In this document: piece after piece, positions 8,749 through 17,004 of the stretch | How the letters are laid out: each line of letters opens with the position of its first letter | How positions within the stretch are numbered: position 1 is the first letter of the stretch | From: Neisseria sp. Marseille-Q5346 | GTDB taxonomy: Bacteria; Pseudomonadota; Gammaproteobacteria; Burkholderiales; Neisseriaceae | Reading direction: 5' to 3' | DNA: 64,000 nucleotides | Assembly (NCBI RefSeq): GCF_946902045.1 | Contig: NZ_OX336253.1 | Span: forward strand, 310,001 to 374,000 | Notes under the pieces: generated by a model | What the model was told of the DNA's origin: nothing | Database searches by the model: none | What the model saw: the letters and a program-made list of their open reading frames with translations, nothing else | Position numbers and translations under genes: made by a program

Positions 8749-9210
8749 ATGATTACCGACACCATAAGCAATGCCACCCGCTACGCTGCCTTGCATCCCG
8801 ACTTTGCTGAGGCCTTCCATCTGTTGCAAACCCTAGATTTTACCAAGCTGCCGGACGGCCAAGTGCCGTGCGAGAACCCCAATATCCGTATTTTTATCGG
8901 CAGCGAGCCGATGAGGACTAAAGGCGAAGCTCAGCCTGAAGCGCACTTAAAACACATTGATATTCAAACGCCGATTGATGGCAGCGAAACATATGGCTGG
9001 ATAGACAGAGGCCGTCTGAAAAACGGTTTAGGCTACAACGAAAAGCGCGATATCGAGTTTTTCGACTGCGAGCCGGAAACTTGGCTGACCTTGGAGCCCG
9101 GCGAATTTGCGCTATTCTTCCCGAATGATGCGCATGCCCCTTTGGTCGGCGACAGGGCAAACATACGCAAAGTTGTTTTTAAAATCCGTGTTGAAACCGA
9201 ACGTCTATAA
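8749..9210 (+). CDS. YhcH/YjgK/YiaL-family (DUF386) protein
   Basis: A 153-residue protein of the YhcH family, cupin-like proteins linked in other bacteria to sialic acid or sugar acid metabolism (anomerase-like). Typical features are LDFTKLPDGQV near residue 29, EAHLKHIDIQTPIDGSETYGW near residue 65 (the family's E-x-H pattern) and FALFFPNDAHAPLVGD near residue 119. No transporter or sugar kinase genes lie nearby, so its substrate here is unknown. An AG-DUS is embedded in the coding sequence near 9010. The ATG at 8749 has no strong ribosome site. Confidence 0.85.
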   Translation: MITDTISNATRYAALHPDFAEAFHLLQTLDFTKLPDGQVPCENPNIRIFIGSEPMRTKGEAQPEAHLKHIDIQTPIDGSETYGWIDRGRLKNGLGYNEKRDIEFFDCEPETWLTLEPGEFALFFPNDAHAPLVGDRANIRKVVFKIRVETERL

Positions 9211-9248
9211 TTTTTCAGACGGCCTTATCCCCTTGTTCAGGACACAAT

Positions 9249-10112
9249 ATGTCTTTTTTCAGCAGGTTGTTCCGCTCCAAACCTAAATTAATGACTTGGC
9301 AGGAATTTGTCGAATACTTTGCCCGCCGCATCCAAGAAGAATTGGATCTTGAGGCAAAAATCGACTGGGGCGAAAATATTGCGTCTTCGCCGATTATTGT
9401 CCATTTTTCCGAAGACGATGAAGCATCATTCAGCACATATTTGAGCAACCATTACACAAGTTATCTGCAAAATCCCGAGGCCTTGGAGGCGATTGTTGCA
9501 GCCAATTTAGCGGTTATCTATAAGATTCAAGACACTGATGCCATTGTTTCAGCACAACAAATTCTTCCGACAATTAAAAATACGATTTATCTGGAAAACG
9601 CCAGACTGATTACAAATACGGACGAAGCCGAACCTGCCGATTACCTGGTATACAAACCGATTGCCGGCGATATCATGTTGCTTTATATGGTGGATACGGA
9701 AGAATCCATGCATACGCTCAATCGTGAACATATGAAAGAGGCCGGTATTGAAGATGAGGACGCCTTGTATCGTACCGCCATGGATAATCTGCGCCAACGG
9801 ATGAATGGACGTGTCCAAATTCATCATGCCGAAGGTTGGTCATTGACCCAAATCCATTTGGACAACGACTATGATGCTTCCTTGATTTTGCTTTTGGACG
9901 AAGTACTTAAAGATGATCCTATGCTGCCGGCCAACCCTGTTTTTGCAGTCCCGGCACGCAACGCCCTGCTCGTTTGCAGCCCGTCCGATGAAGAAGCTTT
10001 GCAGGCGATGGCGAATATTGCCCTGCAGGCATTTGAAGACTCTGCCTACGCGATTTCTACCCAGCTTTACCAGTACCATAATGGTACAATCAGCGTTTTC
10101 AGAGCAAATTGA
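9249..10112 (+). CDS. DUF1444-family (YtpQ-like) protein
   Basis: A 287-residue soluble protein that I recognise tentatively as DUF1444 (UPF0354, YtpQ of Bacillus). Recognisable stretches are YLVYKPIAGDIMLLYMVDTE near residue 133 and DASLILLLDEVLKDDPM near residue 208. The latter is followed by PANPVFAVPARNALLVCSPSDEEAL, as in that family. There is no signal peptide or membrane segment. The function is not known. An AGGACACAAT ribosome site precedes the ATG at 9249. A short DUS-based stem (10117-10141) separates it from leuB. Confidence 0.75.
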   Translation: MSFFSRLFRSKPKLMTWQEFVEYFARRIQEELDLEAKIDWGENIASSPIIVHFSEDDEASFSTYLSNHYTSYLQNPEALEAIVAANLAVIYKIQDTDAIVSAQQILPTIKNTIYLENARLITNTDEAEPADYLVYKPIAGDIMLLYMVDTEESMHTLNREHMKEAGIEDEDALYRTAMDNLRQRMNGRVQIHHAEGWSLTQIHLDNDYDASLILLLDEVLKDDPMLPANPVFAVPARNALLVCSPSDEEALQAMANIALQAFEDSAYAISTQLYQYHNGTISVFRAN

Positions 10113-10116
10113 TTTA

Positions 10117-10141
10117 AGGCCGTCTGAAAAACTGACGGCCT
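10117..10141 (+). terminator. Short DUS-based stem before leuB
   Basis: AGGCCGTC and GACGGCCT separated by 9 bases. The second half is a truncated DUS. It may weakly separate the DUF1444 gene from leuB. Confidence 0.4.
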
Positions 10142-10178
10142 GCCCTTTACCTAAAACCTTCCCATAAGGAAACCCGAA

Positions 10179-11249
10179 ATGACCAAACATATCGCTATCT
10201 TGCGCGGCGACGGCATCGGCCCTGAAATCGTTGCAGAAACCGTCCGCGTACTCGACAAACTTATCGAACAAGGTTTGGATGTCAGCTACGAATACGCACC
10301 TTTGGGCGGTGAAGCCTATGACGAATACGGCCATCCTTATCCAGAATTCACGCAAAACCTTTGCCGTAAAGCCGATGCGGTACTGCTTGGTGCAGTCGGT
10401 TCTCCTCAATACGACAATCTCGACCGTCCGCTGCGCCCTGAACGCGGCTTGTTGGCCATCCGTAAAGACTTGAATCTGTTTGCCAACCTACGCCCTGCCA
10501 TTTTGTATAAAGAGCTGGCCAATGCTTCCACTCTGAAACCGGAAATCGTAGCAGGCCTCGACATCCTTATCGTACGCGAACTGACCGGCGATATTTACTT
10601 TGGCGAACCGCGCGGCATCCGTGTTTTGGGAAACGGCGAACGCGAAGGTTACAACACCATGAAATACAGCGAAAGCGAAATCCGCCGCATCGCCCACGTT
10701 GCCTTCCAATCCGCCCAAAAACGCAGCAAAAAAGTCTGCTCCGTAGGCAAGGCCAACGTTTTGGAAACCACCGAACTGTGGCGCGAAATCTTTGAAGAAA
10801 TCGGCAAAGAATACCCTGATGTCGAGCTTTCCCATATGTACGTCGACAACGCCGCCATGCAGTTGGTACGTGCGCCCAAACAATTTGACGTGATTGCCAC
10901 CGGCAACATCTTCGGCGATATCCTCTCCGACGAAGCCTCCATGCTGACCGGTTCCATCGGTATGCTGCCTTCTGCTTCTTTGGACGAAAACGGCAAAGGC
11001 CTGTACGAACCGTCCCACGGCTCTGCTCCTGACATTGCCGGTCAAAACAAAGCCAATCCGCTGGCGACCGTATTGTCTCTTGCCATGTTGCTGCGTTACA
11101 GCCTAAATGACGAAGCTCGCGCTCAACAAGTTGAAAACGCCGTACAAAAAGTACTGCAACAAGGCTTGCGTACCGGCGACATTTACGAAGAAGGCACCAA
11201 ACTGGTTTCCTGCTCTGAAATGGGCGATGCCGTATTAGCCGCTTTGTAA
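10179..11249 (+). CDS. leuB: 3-isopropylmalate dehydrogenase
   Basis: NAD-dependent oxidative decarboxylation of 3-isopropylmalate to 2-oxoisocaproate, the third leucine step. It is 356 residues, the normal length. Motifs are [17 protein letters not shown] at the start, [21 protein letters not shown] near residue 86 (substrate arginines), [20 protein letters not shown] near residue 245 (metal-binding aspartates) and [16 protein letters not shown] near residue 272 (NAD binding). The start ATG at 10179 follows ATAAGGAAAC. It is the last gene of the dispersed leuC-leuD-leuB run and ends in a true intrinsic terminator. Confidence 0.98.
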   Translation: MTKHIAILRGDGIGPEIVAETVRVLDKLIEQGLDVSYEYAPLGGEAYDEYGHPYPEFTQNLCRKADAVLLGAVGSPQYDNLDRPLRPERGLLAIRKDLNLFANLRPAILYKELANASTLKPEIVAGLDILIVRELTGDIYFGEPRGIRVLGNGEREGYNTMKYSESEIRRIAHVAFQSAQKRSKKVCSVGKANVLETTELWREIFEEIGKEYPDVELSHMYVDNAAMQLVRAPKQFDVIATGNIFGDILSDEASMLTGSIGMLPSASLDENGKGLYEPSHGSAPDIAGQNKANPLATVLSLAMLLRYSLNDEARAQQVENAVQKVLQQGLRTGDIYEEGTKLVSCSEMGDAVLAAL

Positions 11250-11260
11250 GAGGCCGTCTG

Positions 11261-11291
11261 AAAAAGCGTGGGATCAATCCCGCGCTTTTTT
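11261..11291 (+). terminator. Intrinsic terminator of leuB
   Basis: AAAAAGCGTGGGAT pairs with ATCCCGCGCTTTTT (one G-T wobble) over a short loop, followed by a T run. It is a classic rho-independent terminator that does not use DUS. Confidence 0.85.
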
Positions 11292-11311
11292 ATATGCGAA
11301 AACTCGAAACC

Positions 11312-11343
11312 ATAAAAAAGGGCGTGTCTTCACACGCCCTTTC
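11312..11343 (-). terminator. Intrinsic terminator of the RhlE-like helicase gene
   Basis: AAGGGCGTGT and ACACGCCCTT flank a 4-base loop. On the minus strand a run of Ts follows, so it serves the helicase gene ending at 11377. Confidence 0.8.
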
Positions 11344-11376
11344 GTCTTATTTCAGACGGCCTTAAGATTGAAACAA

Positions 11377-12762
11377 TCAACCTTTTTTATGTTTGCCGCC
11401 AAAGCCGTCGTTAGCCTTACGTTTGCCTTTAAAGCCTTCGCCGCCTTTTTTGAAACCGTCAGACTTCTTGAAACCGTCTTTCTTAAAGCCATCTTTTTTG
11501 AAACCGTCTTTTTTATGGCCTTCGCCGCGTGATTTGCCGCCGAAGCCTTCTTTAGCCGGTTTCTTATCGCTGCGCCAGCCGCCTTTGCCTTTCGGTTTGC
11601 CACCGGCAGATTTGCGTTTACGTGTCGGCTCCATGCCTTCGATGGTCAGCTCGGGCAATTTACGGCCGATATATTTTTCGATTTTGTGTACTTTGACGTA
11701 TTCGTTCACTTCGGCAAAAGTAATCGCAATACCGGTACGGCCTGCGCGGCCGGTACGGCCGATGCGGTGAACGTAGTCTTCAGCCTGTTTCGGCAAGTCG
11801 TAGTTGATAACGTGGGTAATGGTTGGTACGTCGATACCACGTGCGGCTACATCGGTGGCAACCAAAATTTTGCAGCGGCCTTTGCGCAAATCCATCAGCG
11901 TGCGGTTACGCCAGCCTTGCGGCATATCACCATGCAGGCAGTTGGCGGCAAAACCTTTTTCGTACAATTCATCCGCGATGACTTCGGTCATGGCTTTAGT
12001 GGATGTAAAAATCACACATTGATCGATATTGGCATCGCGCAAGATGTGGTCGAGCAGGCGGTTTTTATGGCGCATATCGTCGCAGTACAATAGCTGCTCT
12101 TCGATTTTGCCTTGATCATCCACACGCTCAACTTCGATGGTTTCAGGGTCTTTGGTCAGTTTGCGCGCCAGTTTGCCTACTGCGCCGTCCCAAGTGGCAG
12201 AGAACAACAAAGTCTGACGATCGCTCGGCGTTGCTTCCACGATGGTTTCGATGTCGTCGATAAAACCCATGTCCAACATACGGTCGGCTTCGTCCAGAAT
12301 CAGCACTTCCAAACGATCAAAATCAACTTTACCGCTCTGCATCAAATCCATCAGACGGCCCGGAGTAGCGACAATCAGGTCAACCGGTTTGCTCAAAGCA
12401 CGGGTTTGGTAGCCGAAAGATGCGCCGCCGACGATGCTGACAGTACGGAACCAACGCATATTTTTAGCATACGCCAGCGCGTTTTTTTCCACCTGAGCCG
12501 CCAGTTCGCGAGTCGGGGTCAATACCAAAGCGCGTGGGCCTTTGCCCGGTTTTTCGCTGCGTTTGGTCAGCCGCTGCAAGGTCGGCAGCAGGAAGGCGGC
12601 GGTTTTGCCGGAGCCGGTTTGCGCCGAAGCCATGATGTCGCGGCCTTCCAAAGCAAACGGAATCGCTTGCGCCTGAATCGGTGTCGGGCTTTCATAACCC
12701 TCGCTGCGTACGGCAGACAAAATGTTTTTATCAAGGTTCAAATCGGCAAATTTAATAGACAT
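11377..12762 (-). CDS. rhlE: DEAD-box RNA helicase, RhlE-like
   Basis: ATP-dependent RNA helicase, 461 residues from the chosen start. Helicase motifs in order: Q motif near PIQAQAIPFAL, motif I MASAQTGSGKTAAFLLP, Ia PTRELAAQ, II LDEADRMLDMGF, III FSATW, IV CVIFTSTK, V VATDVAARGIDV and VI YVHRIGRTGRAG. The C-terminal tail is Lys/Gly-rich with the tandem unit KKDGF repeated (about 11445-11520), typical of RNA-binding tails. The ATG at 12762 (MSIKFADLNLDK) is preceded by AAGGATAG. A longer frame to 12867 exists but runs across a DUS and is probably untranslated. Its expected role is in ribosome assembly or RNA turnover. Confidence 0.9.
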   Translation of the reverse strand: MSIKFADLNLDKNILSAVRSEGYESPTPIQAQAIPFALEGRDIMASAQTGSGKTAAFLLPTLQRLTKRSEKPGKGPRALVLTPTRELAAQVEKNALAYAKNMRWFRTVSIVGGASFGYQTRALSKPVDLIVATPGRLMDLMQSGKVDFDRLEVLILDEADRMLDMGFIDDIETIVEATPSDRQTLLFSATWDGAVGKLARKLTKDPETIEVERVDDQGKIEEQLLYCDDMRHKNRLLDHILRDANIDQCVIFTSTKAMTEVIADELYEKGFAANCLHGDMPQGWRNRTLMDLRKGRCKILVATDVAARGIDVPTITHVINYDLPKQAEDYVHRIGRTGRAGRTGIAITFAEVNEYVKVHKIEKYIGRKLPELTIEGMEPTRKRKSAGGKPKGKGGWRSDKKPAKEGFGGKSRGEGHKKDGFKKDGFKKDGFKKSDGFKKGGEGFKGKRKANDGFGGKHKKG

Positions 12763-13103
12763 TTCTATCCTTAAGAGACAACAACGCGCACGCCTGAACA
12801 ATTTCAGACGACCTGAAGCAAAGGAAAGTAACGATACGGGAAATGTGAAGTTACAGGGTTGTCGCAAGCATCTTGCTTGTGGTTAACATCGACGACAACC
12901 TGCACAGAAAAGGCTTTGCTAATAAGCAAGCAATAAAAGAAACGCGCCCGAAACGGCGGTTTAGGTTGGATGACGATGGCTTCGTATCAAAAGGCGAATG
13001 GCGGATAGTAAAGGAGAAAACTGCCCAGGTCAAGCAAAACAGGCTGCAACTGCAAAATCAAGCTATAATGCCGTTTTATTGAATCAGCACGGATGAAGCC
13101 GAC
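12763..13103. other. Intergenic region between helicase and lipoprotein genes
   Basis: About 340 bases with no convincing gene. It contains a mucDUS-type sequence at 12803-12814 (reverse of AGGTCGTCTGAA), a small inverted repeat around 12867-12882 (GCAAGCATCTTGCTTG) and a good -10 box TATAAT at 13064-13069 for the downstream plus-strand lipoprotein. No clear -35 is visible. Confidence 0.6.
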
Positions 13104-13499
13104 ATGAAGTTTTTCAAAACCGCCGCCTTATTACCTGCACTTGCTACCGCCCTGTTGATCGGCGCGTGCAGCGGATCGGAGAGTTATCGCGGCGAATGGA
13201 AGGCCGTTGCGTCCGATGGCAGCAAAGCCGAAATCACCTTTGCCAAAAAAAGCTTTACTATCAAAGACGAAAAAGGCAAAGAAACCGTCTACGAATACAC
13301 TCAGAACCAATACAAACTGGAAAGCGGCAGAACCAGCTACGGCATCGACATCAAAAACGCCTCGGAAGCACGAATCGTGTTCCCGTTTAAAGGCAAGACC
13401 GACCGCGCCACCATGGTTGCGCCTGACGATACAATTCTCTATATGCTTGACCGACACGCCTACGTCCCTGCTGATCAATTCTGGAAACTTCCCCAATAA
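13104..13499 (+). CDS. Hypothetical lipoprotein
   Basis: A 131-residue predicted lipoprotein, with signal peptide MKFFKTAALLPALATALLIG and lipobox IGAC (Cys22). The mature part is small, beta-rich and charged, with repeated short strands (AEITFAKKSFTIKDEKGKE, TDRATMVAPDDTILYM). It resembles small lipocalin-like or META-like envelope proteins in general layout only. The ATG at 13104 is used with a TATAAT box 35 bases upstream. It ends 14 bases before the methyltransferase start, with a single DUS between, so the two may be co-transcribed. The function is unknown. Confidence 0.82.
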   Translation: MKFFKTAALLPALATALLIGACSGSESYRGEWKAVASDGSKAEITFAKKSFTIKDEKGKETVYEYTQNQYKLESGRTSYGIDIKNASEARIVFPFKGKTDRATMVAPDDTILYMLDRHAYVPADQFWKLPQ

Positions 13500-13513
13500 G
13501 GCCGTCTGAAACC

Positions 13514-14458
13514 ATGACCGACATTACCCCCTTTGCCAACCGCTTGGGCAAAAACATCAAACATCTTATGAAATGGGCCAAACGCAACAATATCGAAGCC
13601 TGGCGCATTTACGACCGCGATATTCCCCAATTTCCCTTTGCCGTCGATGTTTACGGCGACCAAATCCATCTTCAGGAATACGATACCGGCTGGCTGATGC
13701 AGCCCGAAGAATACAAAGCATGGCTTGCCGATGTATTGGAAGCCATCGGTTTTGTAACCGGTTTTGCGCCCGAACAAATCCACCTCAAACGCCGTGAACG
13801 TCAAAAAGGTTTACAGCAATACGAGAAAACCGGCAAAACCGGCGACGATTTCGTCATCACTGAAAACGGCCGCAAGTTTTGGGTCAACCTCGACAAATAC
13901 CTCGACACCGGCCTTTTCCTCGACCACCGCAACACGCGCAAAAAAGTCGGCGAAACTGCAGCAGGCAAACGCTTCCTCAACCTGTTTTCCTACACAGGCA
14001 GCTTTACCGTCTATGCCGCAACCGGCGGCGCGGTATCCAGCGAAACCGTCGATTTATCCAACACTTATCTCGAGTGGGCAAAACGCAATTTTGAACTAAA
14101 CGGCATTGACACCGAACAACACAAAATCGTCCGCGCCGATGTGTTCCAATACCTGCAAAATGCCGCAGATGAAGGCAAAAGGTTCGACCTGATTGTCATG
14201 GACCCGCCCAGCTTTTCCAACAGCAAAAAGATGCTCGACATCCTCGACATCCAGCGCGACCATAAGAAGCTGATTGACGGCGCAATGAGCCTGCTCGCTT
14301 CAGACGGCATTCTGTATTTCTCCAACAACTTGCGCAGTTTTGTGTTGGACGATTCGGTATCGGAACAATACGCAGTCAAAGATATTTCCAAACAGTCCGT
14401 TCCCGACGATTTCCGCAACAAAAAAATCCATCAATGCTGGGAAATCAAGCATAAATAA
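13514..14458 (+). CDS. RlmK-like 23S rRNA methyltransferase (stand-alone)
   Basis: A class I SAM-dependent methyltransferase of 314 residues. It aligns with the C-terminal half of E. coli RlmL (the RlmK part), which makes m7G2069 in 23S rRNA. Supporting stretches are FANRLGKNIKHLMKWAKRN at the N-terminus, LDTGLFLDHRNTRKKVG near residue 131, FLNLFSYTGSFTVYAA (SAM-binding motif I) near residue 156, VDLSNTYLEWAKRNFELNG (motif II) and LIVMDPPSFSNSKKM (motif IV) near residue 232. No PUA domain is present, which argues against RlmI. The N-terminal half of RlmL (THUMP plus RlmL domain) is absent here and is presumably encoded elsewhere. Confidence 0.82.
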   Translation: MTDITPFANRLGKNIKHLMKWAKRNNIEAWRIYDRDIPQFPFAVDVYGDQIHLQEYDTGWLMQPEEYKAWLADVLEAIGFVTGFAPEQIHLKRRERQKGLQQYEKTGKTGDDFVITENGRKFWVNLDKYLDTGLFLDHRNTRKKVGETAAGKRFLNLFSYTGSFTVYAATGGAVSSETVDLSNTYLEWAKRNFELNGIDTEQHKIVRADVFQYLQNAADEGKRFDLIVMDPPSFSNSKKMLDILDIQRDHKKLIDGAMSLLASDGILYFSNNLRSFVLDDSVSEQYAVKDISKQSVPDDFRNKKIHQCWEIKHK

Positions 14459-14460
14459 GC

Positions 14461-14498
14461 ATCAGGCCGTCTGAAAGCCAGTTTTCAGACGGCCTGAT
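14461..14498 (+). terminator. Inverted AG-DUS hairpin after the RlmK-like gene
   Basis: ATCAGGCCGTCTGAAA and its reverse complement separated by 6 bases, starting 2 bases after the stop codon. Confidence 0.75.
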
Positions 14499-14570
14499 TG
14501 CCATATTGAATCTCTGAATCAATAGGCGCATAATTCAAGAAATTGTTGACAATATCAAAAGGAAAAGAAC

Positions 14571-15752
14571 ATGCAAAACTACCTGACACCCAATTTCTCA
14601 TTCGCCCCCATGATTCCGGAACGCGCGCTCGGCAGCCGGGTTTGGGATACCGAAGGACGAGAATACATTGACTTGTCAGGCGGTATTGCTGTGAATGCGC
14701 TGGGTCATTGTCATCCCGATTTGGTCGCGGCCTTGGCCGAGCAGTCTCAAAAACTCTGGCACATTTCTAATATCTATACCACCCAATCGGCGCAAGAATT
14801 GGCCAAAAAACTGGTCGAAAACACCTTTGCCGACAAAGTGTTTTTCTGCAATTCCGGCGCAGAAGCCAATGAAGCCGCGCTGAAACTGGCGCGCAAATAC
14901 GGCCGCGATCATTTTGGTGAACACAAAACCGAAATCATCTCCTGCCTCAACAGCTTCCACGGCCGCACCCTGTTTACCGTATCCGTCGGCGGCCAGCCCA
15001 AATACAGCAAAGACTACGCGCCGCTGCCGGCCGGCATTACCCACGTTCCCTTCAATGATGTTGCCGCATTGGAAGCGGCCGTCGGCGACAAAACCTGCGC
15101 CGTAATTATCGAGCCGATTCAAGGCGAAAGCGGCATTCTGCCTGCCACCCAAGAATATCTGCAAGCCGCACGCCGTTTATGCGACAAACACGGCGCCTTG
15201 CTCATTTTGGACGAAGTGCAAACCGGCATGGGCCATACAGGCAAACTGTTTGCCTACGAGCATTACGGCATTACACCCGACATCATCAGCTCCGCTAAAG
15301 CCTTGGGTTGCGGTTTCCCGATTGGCGCGATACTGACCACCGATAAAATCGCCCCAACCTTCGGCCCCGGAACACATGGCTCGACCTTTGGCGGCAACCC
15401 AATGGCTTGCGCAGTTGGCAGCCGTGCATTTGACATCATCAATGCGCCCGAAACATTGGCACACGTTAAACAACAAGGCCAAAAACTTCAGACGGCCTTG
15501 CGTGAAATAGGCGAAAAGACCGGCGTATTTAAAGAAGTCCGCGGCATGGGCTTGCTGCTCGGCTGCGTGTTGGCAGACGAATACGAAGGTAAGGCATCAG
15601 AAATCACTGCCGCCGCTTTGAAACACGGCCTGATGGTACTGGTTGCCGGCGCCAATGTGGTGCGCTTCGCCCCCAGCCTGCTGCTGAACGATGAAGATAT
15701 GGCCGAAGGCTTGAAACGTTTTGAAGCAGCCTTGGCTGAATGGTTGGCCTGA
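14571..15752 (+). CDS. argD: Acetylornithine aminotransferase
   Basis: PLP-dependent class III aminotransferase making N-acetylornithine in arginine synthesis (often also N-succinyl-DAP in lysine synthesis). It is 393 residues. Motifs are FCNSGAEANEAALKLARKYG near residue 92, SFHGRTLFTVS near residue 127, LILDEVQTGMGHTGKLFAYE near residue 212 and the PLP lysine Lys243 in SSAKALGCGFPIGA. The near-invariant TFGGNPMACAV follows. The start ATG at 14571 follows AAAAGGAAAAG. It is monocistronic by appearance, between DUS hairpins. An embedded reverse DUS-like TTCAGACGGCCTT lies near 15488. Confidence 0.95.
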   Translation: MQNYLTPNFSFAPMIPERALGSRVWDTEGREYIDLSGGIAVNALGHCHPDLVAALAEQSQKLWHISNIYTTQSAQELAKKLVENTFADKVFFCNSGAEANEAALKLARKYGRDHFGEHKTEIISCLNSFHGRTLFTVSVGGQPKYSKDYAPLPAGITHVPFNDVAALEAAVGDKTCAVIIEPIQGESGILPATQEYLQAARRLCDKHGALLILDEVQTGMGHTGKLFAYEHYGITPDIISSAKALGCGFPIGAILTTDKIAPTFGPGTHGSTFGGNPMACAVGSRAFDIINAPETLAHVKQQGQKLQTALREIGEKTGVFKEVRGMGLLLGCVLADEYEGKASEITAAALKHGLMVLVAGANVVRFAPSLLLNDEDMAEGLKRFEAALAEWLA

Positions 15753-15815
15753 TTTTCAAAACCAAATAGCCAAATCAGCCGACAGCTTTTATTCCCTAAT
15801 TGATGCCATATAGCG

Positions 15816-15856
15816 AAGGCCGTCTGAAAGACCGTTTGAGTTTTTCAGACGGCCTT
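15816..15856 (+). terminator. Inverted AG-DUS hairpin after argD
   Basis: AAGGCCGTCTGAAA and its reverse complement separated by 13 bases, followed by Ts. Confidence 0.7.
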
Positions 15857-15978
15857 TTTCAATATTGAAAACAACATCCGCCTACATGCTTTGTCATTTG
15901 ATGTTTGTTAAAAATCGTACCGCCTCTTCGTGTTACGCTTGGCAAACATTTTGATTTTACGAAGAAAAGGAGCAGGAG

Positions 15979-16914
15979 ATGGTATCGTTGAAAACCCAAA
16001 TCGCCGGTTTTTCTTTTGACAACTGCCTGATGAACGCGGCAGGTGTGTCATGCATGACTGTTGAGGAATTGGAAGCGGTCAGACAGTCTTCGGCAGGCAC
16101 TTTCATCACCAAGACCGCAACGCTTACCCCGCGTCAAGGCAATCCCGAACCGCGCTATCACGATGTTCCTCTCGGCAGCATCAATTCGATGGGTTTGCCG
16201 AATCAAGGCATTGATTACTATCTGGATTACCTGCTTACCCTTCAAGAGTCTCAGCCGGAACGGACATTTTTCCTATCACTGGTCGGCCTGTCGCCCGGCG
16301 AAACACATATCCTGTTGGAAAAGGTGAAAAACAGCGGGTTCAACGGCATTACCGAACTCAACTTATCCTGCCCAAACGTCGCCGACAAACCGCAAATCGC
16401 CTATGACTTTGAAACAACCGAGATGATTTTGGATAATGCCTTTACCTACTTCGACAAGCCCTTGGGCATCAAGCTACCGCCGTATTTCGATATTGCCCAT
16501 TTCGATCAAGCGGCAAAAGTGTTCAACCGCTATCCCCTAAAATTCGTCAACTGTGTCAACTCCATCGGCAACGGCATGTATATCGAAGATGAATCCGTCG
16601 TCATCCGCCCTAAAAACGGCTTCGGCGGCATAGGCGGCCAATACATCAAACCGACTGCGCTCGCCAATGTCCACGCGTTCTATCAACGACTGGATCCGTC
16701 TATCCAAGTCATTGGAACAGGCGGAGTTTACAGCGGCCGTGATGCGTTTGAACACATCTTGTGCGGCGCAAGCATGGTGCAGATCGGCACGGCGCTACAC
16801 CAGCAAGGCGTAGACATTTTTGAACGGGTTTCCCTTGAATTAACAGCCATCATGGCGCAAAAAGGCTACGAAAAACTGAAAGACTTCAAAGGCAAATTGA
16901 AATATTTTGAATAA
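15979..16914 (+). CDS. pyrD: Dihydroorotate dehydrogenase, class 1A (fumarate-type)
   Basis: Oxidises dihydroorotate to orotate in pyrimidine synthesis; FMN enzyme, cytosolic, 311 residues. The sequence belongs to class 1A as known from lactic streptococci: catalytic Cys131 in ELNLSCPNV, then the signatures [51 protein letters not shown] and [19 protein letters not shown]. There is no N-terminal membrane helix. Neisseria and most other beta-proteobacteria normally use the membrane-linked class 2 enzyme with a catalytic serine. Class 1A enzymes use fumarate as acceptor. The gene stands alone between DUS hairpins with an AAAAGGAGCAGG ribosome site. Acquisition from a Gram-positive is likely but inferred. 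Confidence 0.92.
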   Translation: MVSLKTQIAGFSFDNCLMNAAGVSCMTVEELEAVRQSSAGTFITKTATLTPRQGNPEPRYHDVPLGSINSMGLPNQGIDYYLDYLLTLQESQPERTFFLSLVGLSPGETHILLEKVKNSGFNGITELNLSCPNVADKPQIAYDFETTEMILDNAFTYFDKPLGIKLPPYFDIAHFDQAAKVFNRYPLKFVNCVNSIGNGMYIEDESVVIRPKNGFGGIGGQYIKPTALANVHAFYQRLDPSIQVIGTGGVYSGRDAFEHILCGASMVQIGTALHQQGVDIFERVSLELTAIMAQKGYEKLKDFKGKLKYFE

Positions 16915-16934
16915 GGTTTACTCTAAAAAACGCC

Positions 16935-16965
16935 CAAGGCCGTCTGAAAATTTCAGACGGCCTTG
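16935..16965 (+). terminator. Tight inverted AG-DUS hairpin after pyrD
   Basis: CAAGGCCGTCTGAAA and its reverse complement separated by a single base. Confidence 0.7.
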
Positions 16966-17004
16966 TTGTATAATTGCTCCCCACATTACCCGTCTTCCCC
17001 TTCA

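Noticed and set aside
11352..11603. Lys/Ala-rich 83-residue frame on the minus strand
   Set aside because: It is the out-of-frame shadow of the repetitive helicase tail.
12873..13082. 69-residue plus-strand frame in the gap before the lipoprotein gene
   Set aside because: No ribosome site, no recognisable sequence, and it ends over the TATAAT box used by the next gene.
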